Of a stretch of DNA of 64,000 bases, positions 55,760 through 64,000 are shown one piece after another. Location of the stretch: assembly GCA_037833965.1 (NCBI GenBank), contig AP031354.1, positions 24,716,001 through 24,780,000 on the forward strand, given 5' to 3'. The translations under genes were made by a program, and so were the position numbers. Below the pieces are notes generated by a model that did not search any database, was not told where the DNA came from, and saw nothing but the letters and a program-made list of their open reading frames with translations. The stretch's first letter is position 1. The number at the start of each line of letters is the position of its first letter. This DNA is from Marchantia polymorpha subsp. ruderalis. Its lineage: Eukaryota > Streptophyta > Marchantiopsida > Marchantiales > Marchantiaceae.

Positions 55760-56435
55760 TTCAGTTTAGGTTAAATATCCCTGACATGCTATGCGAAAGA
55801 AAATTCTGTGATTGGTCAACGCGAGAGAAAGCGAGAGAAAGAGAGTAGGGTGGGCAAGAGGGAGTGAGATGAGGGTTTGATAATTCCCCGATGGTTCAAC
55901 CTGGCATTTGTAAACCATTTGCCGGCTACTCCCACGGTATGTATGTATGGAGGGGACTCGGGAGCAATTGGCCACGAGGGTGCTAAATGAAAGAAAGAAA
56001 GAATGAAATCCGAAAAACGTTGGCTAGATATTTATTCGGTTCCAGTCAGTGCAGACATTTGCTTTTTGGATTAAATCGAGACGGATTGAGGTCAGTGGCA
56101 GAAGGAGAATTTGCTGCATTGAGATTAAGACTAGCGCGAATAAAAGCTTCTAGTCAAATTATTCTTTCGTGGATTACAAGTGAAAGTTTTATCTTGTAAG
56201 TTTCGCCTCTTAGTGTGAACAAGCTGGTTGTTTTATTTCGAAACATATGAGAAAGATGAGGACAAGTCGGAGGGAGAGAAAAGACAGAAGTGTGAACTCT
56301 TCTTCTTGGTTGCAAGAAATTCGAAAGAACTCGCCAGCTTGACTTTTTGGGCCCTCTCACTTTCTTAACTCACGCACAGGTTACCATTGACCAATCATAG
56401 ACCTCTAGAGTGAGGGATAATTAACCTAAACTGAA
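55760..56435. mobile_element. Foldback/MITE-like DNA element
   Basis: Terminal inverted repeats of 23 bp lie at 55760-55782 and 56413-56435 and match at 22 of 23 positions. A second inverted match, TGATTGGTCAA, lies further in at each end. The interior has no recognisable transposase; the 70-codon frame at 55987-56199 has no known motif. A target duplication is not obvious, so the superfamily is open. Non-autonomous. Confidence 0.6.
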
Positions 56436-56489
56436 AAATAACCTTGATACTCATTTGGCTGGTTATGGTATGTTCTCTAACAACTACTC

Positions 56490-57350
56490 AAAGCGATGGG
56501 ACTGTGGGGGGTGGGTTGGGACACTTCAGCCACCCATCTCTTCTAAAGTTGAGGTTAAAAGAAGTACCAATGACGATGGAAAAAGCCAAAATAAAATTTC
56601 AATTAATCTAGGGAATCACATATATGGGCTTACTTTACGAATAATAACAAATTAAATTCCAGTACCACCTATGATCGCGAGCATAGCTATAATGAATATC
56701 ATTAAAAAAGCATGAGGTGTTATTAACAGGAGAGGTAAGTTAAGTGTCTCAACACAGTTACCCTCAAAATCGTGCGTGAGGTTTTCACCTCATTGGGTTC
56801 GCAAATAAAGTCTAGCCGTAAAGTTGACTTACAATATTATTTTTCTAGTCTTTTAAATTAAACAAAGTTGCGGTTAACAGGAGATTCGGTTCCGACGTTT
56901 CTCCTATTGCTACTCGTATGGGGTGAGTCCTCACCTACGTTCTGTCCGGTGTGCTCACAATTATCTTGCGTAAACCCGTTCGATTCTTTGGCATGGCCTA
57001 CCAATTTACGTTAAAGGGTGTGCATCTCTTTTTACTTCTGTTCTCGACTTAGCTTGAAAATAAAAGGTTAGCAACTTAGAGACATGTACTGAACTGATTT
57101 CGGTCTAGCAAATGCCAATCCAAAGCTTCCATTTTTTATTGAAGCTTTTACCTTTTTTTTCGTCTACGGATGCAGGGACAATTCAGCATATCCTAATAGC
57201 CGGGATAAAACGATCTTTGTTGGCGCGTATAATTTCAGGGGTATTCAGGGTTTCATTTATCCGAAAGGGGCCGCCCCGCAACCTCCGCGCATACGCCGAA
57301 GCCAAGGTTATCAAAGGAGTATGTGTGGCTTGAGTGGTTGAAAGCATTGG
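56490..57350 (-). pseudogene. cox1: NUMT copy 2: cox1 exon fragment plus group II intron part
   Basis: On the minus strand, 56800-56766 resembles group II intron domain V (GAACCC...GTGAAAAC...CACG). A domain VI-like hairpin follows (GGTAA/TTACC arms), and from 56726 downward the translation reads LITPHAFLMIFI then FPRL and FWLFPSSL, which is cox1 from about codon 60. Stops show it is dead. The intron portion extends rightward to roughly 57350. It aligns with NUMT copy 1 along both exon and intron, so they are two nuclear copies of the same mitochondrial segment, or one copy later duplicated. Confidence 0.72.
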
Positions 57351-58259
57351 TTTGCAAAATCAGTGCAACAGAAAACCGTGCAATGTAATGTGGTTTAATT
57401 ACCACATGACGTAAATCGCGTCCTTCCGAACCTAGACATGCGTCGGGAGTAATCTTGAGGCGTGAAACTATAATGACAATGTAATGATTCTTGGGATTCC
57501 TTACTATACTAACCTCCAAGACGATCCATAGAACCTCTAGCTCGGCAAGCTTTAAGTTAAAGCAAAATTGTAAAATAACATAACTAAATTTATTCTCTTG
57601 GATTTGGCACAACAGAATCAATCAAAGAATAACGATAGGGTTAATTGCCCTGTCAAAACCACACGTGCAAGTTTTTAAGCATCTGGCTTGTAGATGGTAA
57701 TTTCTTTAGCTTTTGTGGATTCGTCGTACAAGCACAACTAGCCCTCCTTGCATAACGGGAGTGTTATGTTTTCGAATCTCCGATAAGTGTTTTCGTCTTT
57801 CAAACTATGCCTTCGTTTTAAATTGAAAATTCAAAGTACACCAAATCGAAACTGAATTGGTGAGATGAATCCATCATTCGTTCCCACCCCCACACTCACA
57901 GCTCCATCATTCGTTCCCACCCCCACACTGGTCGGTGTTTCGGTCCGGTCCATAAGAATTTGGAACATGACGGTATATTCTCTCTCGCAATCTGACCTCT
58001 ATATGACCATCGACTGGTCGGAAGTATTTCCTCTCTTCTCTCGTCCAGCTTTCTCAGGCTTGAAAGAGGTTTCAAAAGTGTCTGCGCATGAGTTACAACA
58101 TAAATCTTTCTCATTTGAGCGTTTCTGAGCGAACATGCGTGAGAGTTTGCGTCCAGATCAAATCGTAAGTGACTATGCTACTCTCTTCTGAGCTGTTGGA
58201 GAGAGAGCTGACGCAGAGATAACCGTCATAGACATCATCCTTTAAATATCGTTGTTGCA
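57351..58259. other. Intergenic DNA upstream of F-box gene B
   Basis: Contains a 26-bp direct repeat (CCATCATTCGTTCCCACCCC and six more bases) at about 57870-57895 and 57902-57927. It presumably contains the promoter of gene B, but no convincing TATA box was fixed. Short open frames here look like chance. Confidence 0.45.
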
Positions 58260-59300
58260 ATGGTACTCGAAACGGAGGAAAGCCGACCTGGAGATCCATG
58301 GGAAACCTTACCTATCAAATTTCTGATCAAAGTTCTCAGAGATCATGGTCTGCCAGTTTCAACACTCGCAACATGTCGTTCAGTTTGTAAGAAGTGGATG
58401 GAAATCGTCGATGGTCCTTATTTGCGGAGCAAAATCTGGAATGAACATGTCCTTGCGTATTATGATACTGAGGGCACGGCCTACTTTTGCTGTAGTGATC
58501 AATGGATCACAAGGAATATTACATTTGAATCCAAGAGGCTAGTCGCTGCAGATGGAGGCCTCCTGTGTTTTAACAATCGTTTGTCAACAGAGTATGTTCT
58601 GTATAACCCAGTTCCGGATAGATTTCTGACCCTGAACGTACCTCATGAAATCGATGGAACACCTGCGGTCATTGATGGCATGATGGAATGTGTAGTGGTG
58701 GGCTTAGTTGTGGACCGATCTACAAAGCACTTCAAGTTGCTTTTGGGAGGAGTTCTACTTCCAGATGAGCGCAGAACTTTGATTTATGACTCGATGATCG
58801 GAACATGGTCGTGGCTTTCTCATCCGTTTCCTGCTGAGTCGAAAGTGAGGTGGAAAGTAGGAAGAAGTGTAGCTTGTGGTGGACGTCTGTATTGGCTCCT
58901 ATGGAAGTGTACTTCCTTAGGGATGTACCTAAGGAAGGCTCTGGTGATATTTGATCTGCGAGAGGAGAAGTGGAAGGCCTTTGTAGAGAAAGTCAACAAG
59001 CATGAGGCCTTTCTAGAGAAAGTCGAGGACATCCCCTATGACGCGGATGAAAGCCAGAAGAGATTACGCGCCATCGATGCATATCCTCTCGCCAACTGGT
59101 GGCTCCATCGACACAAATATAGTGCCGCATTTCTTTCTCATCCAAAGGTACGGGCAATGGATGGAGCTCTGGTGGGACCTCGAAAATGGGATGGGAAAGA
59201 AGGCAGACCTTTCCTTGATTGTGCTGCAGGAGTCAGTGATGCCATCTTCGTCGATGAAGAATTCGATGACCCCGTGGTGGCGAAATACTGGGCTCGATAG
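58260..59300 (+). CDS. F-box-type gene B
   Basis: 346 codons from ATG 58260 to an in-frame TAG at 59298-59300. Residues ~12-55 (DPWETLPIKFLIKVLRDHGL ... CRSVCKKWMEIV) fit an F-box, which binds the SKP1 adaptor of SCF ubiquitin ligases. The rest resembles the beta-propeller-like regions of plant F-box proteins: LLCFNNR, YNPVPDRFLTL, LVVDRSTKHFKLLLGG, SMIGTWSWLSHPFP, ACGGRLYWLLW. The substrate is unknown. Its C-terminal part matches gene A. After the TAG the same frame stays open to 59588 and still matches gene A (IPTPGVSARNEW, RREPQE), so this is a recently shortened gene, a pseudogene in the making, or a read-through case. Confidence 0.75.
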   Translation: MVLETEESRPGDPWETLPIKFLIKVLRDHGLPVSTLATCRSVCKKWMEIVDGPYLRSKIWNEHVLAYYDTEGTAYFCCSDQWITRNITFESKRLVAADGGLLCFNNRLSTEYVLYNPVPDRFLTLNVPHEIDGTPAVIDGMMECVVVGLVVDRSTKHFKLLLGGVLLPDERRTLIYDSMIGTWSWLSHPFPAESKVRWKVGRSVACGGRLYWLLWKCTSLGMYLRKALVIFDLREEKWKAFVEKVNKHEAFLEKVEDIPYDADESQKRLRAIDAYPLANWWLHRHKYSAAFLSHPKVRAMDGALVGPRKWDGKEGRPFLDCAAGVSDAIFVDEEFDDPVVAKYWAR

Positions 59301-59588
59301 GACATGCTGGTTTATGTTCCCCTCCTGAATGAGGCAGAATACTCCAGTTTCTGGAGTATTCTGCCGCAGGACGTCTATGATCCATTGTGTGCAATGATTC
59401 CAACCCCCGGAGTAAGTGCAAGGAATGAATGGATAGCACAGCCGCGGAGAGAGCCACAGGAGGTGGTGGAAGTTCCGATAGGAGAGGAGTTGCACGAAGG
59501 TCCAGGAAATGAGGATGCAGTGGACCTGCGATCTCTCGTGAAAAATGACATCAGCGCTATGATGAACCCTATTGTAGTAAGATCGTAA
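59301..59588 (+). CDS. In-frame downstream extension of F-box gene B
   Basis: This lies in the same frame as gene B, directly after its TAG, and is homologous to the C-terminal end of gene A, where no stop intervenes. A perfect palindrome with 13-bp arms and a TTT loop lies at 59335-59363, 35 bases after the stop. After the TAA at 59586-59588, another frame from 59599 to 59709 (MSAMISEFFQDL...) looks coding-like. It begins in a near-repeat of 59545-59563, which hints at a small duplication at the end of the gene. Confidence 0.5.
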   Translation, partial: DMLVYVPLLNEAEYSSFWSILPQDVYDPLCAMIPTPGVSARNEWIAQPRREPQEVVEVPIGEELHEGPGNEDAVDLRSLVKNDISAMMNPIVVRS

Positions 59589-59709
59589 TCCTGATGACAT
59601 GAGCGCTATGATCTCGGAATTTTTCCAAGATCTTAGCCCTGATGTCCAAGATGAAGGCCCATCAATAGCGGATAGCCAGTTATGGGAATTTTATGGGTTG
59701 AACAACTAA

Positions 59710-62700
59710 ACCAATTTCGTTCGTCATAGTAGACGACCTACAGACAGCTCGGCGACTTCCACCATGACGAGCGCGCAGCCCCCGATCCCAATACTGATCT
59801 ATGAGGTAACGAACGGAAGACTCATCTGCAATCATAAGTATTTGACACTTGGTAAGCCTTTTGTTTGTAGGAGTTGCGCTACCAAGCATTATGCTACGGC
59901 GTGGTTGGCATCTGTTTTCATCAACTCTTTCGCAGGATGTTGGGTCATTCTATTGGCGAAGTGTTCTTGCCCTCGCAGAACCTGACAGCTCAGTGCAATT
60001 TTGCATACGACCAGTTAATGAACTCAGAAAGAAACGGACGTTGCGACCACAAAGCTGTGTTAGAAATCAATGATTCACTTTATATTTCCCATCACCGGAT
60101 GTAGATATGGCGAACCGTTAAGAATAGAAGATTGTCCGCTTACTTTAAAAGTTTTGGAACAGAGTTTTCCATCGAAAGGTGGCTTTAAGACTGAAGGAGA
60201 AATCTCGTCTGCGACACAATAGACGGCTAAAAGTTTTGAACCTCGAGGCTAGTTACTGGGATTTCCTTCAGAGGTCAGGATGTAACTGTTGTCCTGTGTA
60301 TTTTGTCCGGTCAAGAATGTATTTTTGAATATAAAGTACATTTTTTTTCCATTCATTTTCTTCATCTCAAGCTGGCCGTTTTCTTCAGCTTACTTCCTAA
60401 ACGTTTTGCCAAGAGGATGAGTGTCTTTACCATGACATGAATTTTCATATGAGGAAGTGAAAGACAGGATGAAAGATGTTAAAAAGGATGGAAACATAAC
60501 CACCAAATCGTACATGAAAGAAAGCAAAGGGTAGGATCTTCGCCAGTTACAAACGCTTCTGTTGCAGGATATGTCCAACTTCCTTGAGAAAACATAATTT
60601 CGTAAACCAAAGCGTCAGGTAGACCTGAGAATGTGCTGACCTTATCCTAGTTTATTCTCAGTGATTCACGGCCCACTTTGGCTGCTCTGAGTTACAGAGA
60701 CTCCATCCGCATTGTTTGAAGCAGACGTTCCAACCTGGCGTATTCTTCCACACTGTCCATCCACGGCACTATGGCCTATTCATAACTGAAGAAGGTCCTC
60801 TAACTGGCAGGGATGCCGCACCTGGTGGTTAAAACTTGGTGCAATACCGTGTGATATCTCACTCAACACCAGCACAAAGCAGTAGGTTGGTATTTATAGC
60901 AAATTTTCTGCTTCATCACAACATATTTCAAACCTTGCTTCTTGACATGTTTACCAACCTCCCGTGGAGCTCTGCAGCGGCCTTAACGCATGAACCGTCC
61001 CACACCAAGAGACCAGACATTACTAAAAAGATTGACAAGAAAATTTAAAGAATTGACAATTGTCCCGAAAGAACAGAGTGGAGATTTTTAGACATACCAC
61101 TTTTTTCTCGACATTCTTGGCTGGTTATCAAGATTGGATTATGTGCTTTAAATTGTAGATAATAAATTTCTTTCAAATTTTATTTTTTTAAATAAGAAGG
61201 AAAATTAATAGACAATTGTATATTTAAATATATTTTTCTCAAAAATTATTGATCAGTAAAATGATGATTTTTTTTTTCTTTTATGTTTTATTTTTTTGCT
61301 AAATTGTCTTATCTTTTATAGTTTAACTTACTTTTTTTAAATTGCAAATTTAAGATCTTTAAGTTTAATCTCATTTAAATTTATTTTTTGATATCTCATC
61401 ATGATTATTAAATTTTTTTTATCAATATACATCTACATATTTTGAATGCATTTTTATAAAATATTTTCAATTTAATTGAAAATCATCAGTTATTGACGTT
61501 CTAACATGGTAATCTAAATTTCCTCATTTAACAACATTTCACATTAAATTTCAAATTTGATTAAAATTTTACTCTTTAATTTTATTTTTCATATTTGATA
61601 ACCTCTTAAAAATTTCATGACAATGATTATCTAATTTGGAGAACTTAATCTCCGTACATTAAAATTAATTCTTGTTACATAAAAACATTCTATTTTGATT
61701 CTTATAACTAGTAAAACTTTACTCTTAGGTTGAGGTAATCATCAACCTACAAAAAATTTAAAGTTAAAATGAAAGATAATTTTAAAGATTATTTTGTCAC
61801 TTAGTCAAATCCGGAATTAAATTTATAAATCTTTAATTATATTATCAAACCAAGCATTATTATTATATGATGAAACATTTATGTTATTAACATTTAGACT
61901 TTAAAATAAGATAAAATGTTAATGCACACACATTGTTCATCAAATATAAATGTAACAGTAAAATTCGATCTAAAATAAGATTAATCTTAATTTAATTAAC
62001 TTACGCTAAATATCTGGCTAGATTCCTATTTCAGAAAAATGTGATACACTTTCATCACAAAAACAAAAAAATGCTCATTTTCATTGCAATAGATTTATTT
62101 ATTAATTTAATATTATATTCTCTGTTTATGTACAAAAGTTTTAAACGTACTCCTATATAATGAATTTTTTTTCTAATAATTGCACTAAGTTAATCATTGT
62201 TTAAACTAGAAATTAAACTGTACATTTTAACTTCTGTTGCATAATTTATAATATATTGAAGTAGTAAGACCATGAACAAATTATTTTACTATTTTTAAGA
62301 AAATAAATATTCTAACCACAGAAATAGATTTATCAGTTTATAATATTCATTTCAATATTATTTCATTTTAAGGTTAAATTTTTTGAATTTCAATTTGAAT
62401 CACATTTCGAGTTTAAAATGTTTTCAGCAAAAATTTTTAATGGCATAGCTCATATCACTATTATCATCTTCTCTATCTTATATTTCTTTTTGCTTTCATC
62501 ATTTTTTATCACCACATAAAATTTTGAGTACAGATTCTTCACCTTTTTGACAATAATTTAACAATCAATAAATAAACTTGTTCAATTTTACCTAATTTAA
62601 AATAATAATTTAGAGGAGTTATTTTGAAAAACTTCATAAACACATTCAATAAATACTTTGAATATTTGAAAAAATAACATTTTTTGTCTTTGATGACATA

Positions 62701-62980
62701 AAAAATTAAAATTGTAATGAATTCTTCAAAAAAAAAACTTAGGTGCTAAATTTTATCTGAATGAATGAAACTTAATCAATAGTCAATCGTTTGATTACAT
62801 GTATTATATATGCATCCATACAACTACGAGTAGTTTAGTTCAAGTTGACTATTTGAAGTGCTATGTATCCAAGATTGATTGTCAAGACTTGTTATAAGTG
62901 ATTACACCAATAACACTCTTATGTGATGAAAAGTACCCTGTCATTGTAACCGGATACACTGGAAGGGCTCCCTGAGTAAA
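59710..62980. other. Intergenic DNA, strongly AT-rich from about 61100
   Basis: The first part may hold the 3' end of gene B's transcript. From about 61100 to 62900 it is almost entirely A/T-dominated, with long homopolymer runs. No RNA gene or protein family was recognised. Confidence 0.5.
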
Positions 62981-63299
62981 GAAAATACTAAAAAAAACAC
63001 GTTACATTCAGACGTACATGTGATATATTTTATTTCCGTCACCGGAAGAGCAACACTACTCAAGAATTGCAAAAATCTACTCTTAGTCTTCTAGACTACG
63101 TCTCACAGCTACCCTGCGAGGAAAGTCTAGGATTTCTCAGAAGTACACAAGAGAAGCTGGCTGCTAGAAATCTACATGCATCACACGAGGAAAGTACCAC
63201 TATCTTGCGTCTCATCAGCCATGAGAAAAAGAAAACGCACACTACGTCTCGGCTCTAAGCTTGTAATCTCGTGATGCCACCCCCCCCTCTGAACTCACA

Positions 63300-63745
63300 A
63301 ACACTGAACTATATAGCACGCAAAAAGTCCCAAGCACCCCCGAAAAGCCAAGGCCAAAGAACCCCTGGCCCCTCTCCAAGGGTCAAAGAGTATTTCCAAG
63401 AATAAAACACTGAAAACTCATCTTATCACACCTAAAAATAGTATCACTCAATCTCACCTAAAAATAATCTCACCCATAAACCTGTCTCTTCACTCTCGCT
63501 GGGGTAACTTGATACTTGATGATGCTTAGATCCCTCCAAGTCCGAAGTCCGAAGAAACTTTGAGCCGAAGAACTTTGAGCCGAAGAACTTTCGCCTATTC
63601 GTACCAGCCACTTCCGATACTCATAACTCAATGATTTCTCAACCGTTTCAAAAGTTCTTGGTCTCGTTAGAACAAGCATGCCAAGCTCTATCTATAAAAT
63701 TTCTTTTTAAGTCAATTGATTACAAATTGAGAAAGTTATGAGGTA
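63300..63745 (-). mobile_element. Decayed LTR-related remnant
   Basis: On the minus strand, 63730-63610 matches the inverted-repeat module of the LTR cluster (AACTTTCTCAATTTG, then CTCGTTAGAAC and CCAAGAAC). GCCGAAG-type words follow at about 63540-63590, and a TATATAG near 63315 lies at a position reminiscent of the LTR core promoter. The ends are not identifiable. This is an old, broken piece well outside the main cluster. Confidence 0.45.
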
Positions 63746-64000
63746 TTTACTTTATCAGATCAAAACTATCTATTGAAAAAAACTTAAAAAATACTACTTT
63801 ATTTCCTATCGAAAAAAATAGCCACCTCACATTGATTGTGGAAGAAAATTATACTCTTGAAAATCACAAATGGCAAAAATAGATAACAAATATCCCAAAA
63901 GAATTCTCAAGACTGCAAGCTTATGTTAAGTTCACGCGATGTAGTTTTATCATGCTTCGGTCATTGATTCAACATGTTGATTGATGAAATGAACCAAATT

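Noticed and set aside
55987-56199. 70-codon frame inside the MITE-like element as a gene
   Set aside because: No recognisable motif, no homologue in the window, and length within chance for this region.
57680-57780. tRNA-like A box and B box words
   Set aside because: Spacing is too wide and no cloverleaf can be drawn, so neither a tRNA gene nor a clear SINE.
59270-59340. A small intron that would remove the UAG of F-box gene B
   Set aside because: A GT...CAG pair of about 65 bases exists, but it would remove codons aligned with gene A, and no good branch or donor context is seen.
63067-63258. 63-codon frame near the right end
   Set aside because: Short, no family features, adjacent to a decayed LTR remnant.

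Overview
The window looks like nuclear DNA of a land plant. AT-rich, gene-poor flanks carry two related F-box-type genes, and between them lies a roughly 51-kb block of nested, GC-rich Ty3/gypsy LTR elements of the non-chromovirus (Tat/Athila-like) group, primed by an Asp-tRNA-like site. Two decayed nuclear copies of mitochondrial cox1 sit at the edges of the block. In both, a group II intron tail (domains V and VI) adjoins the exon that starts at about codon 60. Flowering plants lack a cox1 intron there, so a bryophyte, perhaps a liverwort, is my tentative guess. The species is not proven.

Layout: 1-596, 3' end of F-box gene A; 597-3090, AT-rich DNA with a (TA)14 run; 3090-3492, cox1 NUMT copy 1, minus strand. 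3493-36374 is an old LTR (family 4, minus) with near-matching 5-bp target duplications, filled with later insertions: pieces of families 1 and 2, a family-3 region, a complete young 16.6-kb element (12801-29425, target duplication GCCTT) and a solo family-1 LTR (30922-36317, duplication TACTT). 36375-36656 is leftover host/NUMT DNA. 36657-54807 is a second family-4 LTR holding a solo family-1 LTR (38191-54132, duplication AGGCG), which itself holds a family-3 element with pol (41487-47339, duplication GATGG) and a solo family-2 LTR (49108-53923, duplication GGATC). Then come AT-rich DNA, a foldback/MITE-like element (55760-56435), cox1 NUMT copy 2 (about 56490-57350), F-box gene B (58260-59588) and AT-rich DNA to the end, with one decayed LTR remnant near 63.3-63.75 kb.

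The most unusual system is the young element. Its two LTRs are each exactly 5404 bp and almost identical, and each carries in U3 a complete 1,050-codon ORF unrelated to gag or pol. A related ORF sits at the same place in the clearly diverged family-2 LTR. Where I compared codons, most differences between the two were silent, which points to a selected, LTR-encoded protein. The element also has gag-pro and pol in one frame, separated by UAG in the tobacco-mosaic-virus-type leaky context. A covarying hairpin sits just downstream of its TATA box.

Two smaller signals cross all LTR families: a module of about 100-130 bp with an internal inverted repeat (about 25 copies here), and a set of 16-bp palindromes of the form CGCCT...AGGCG.
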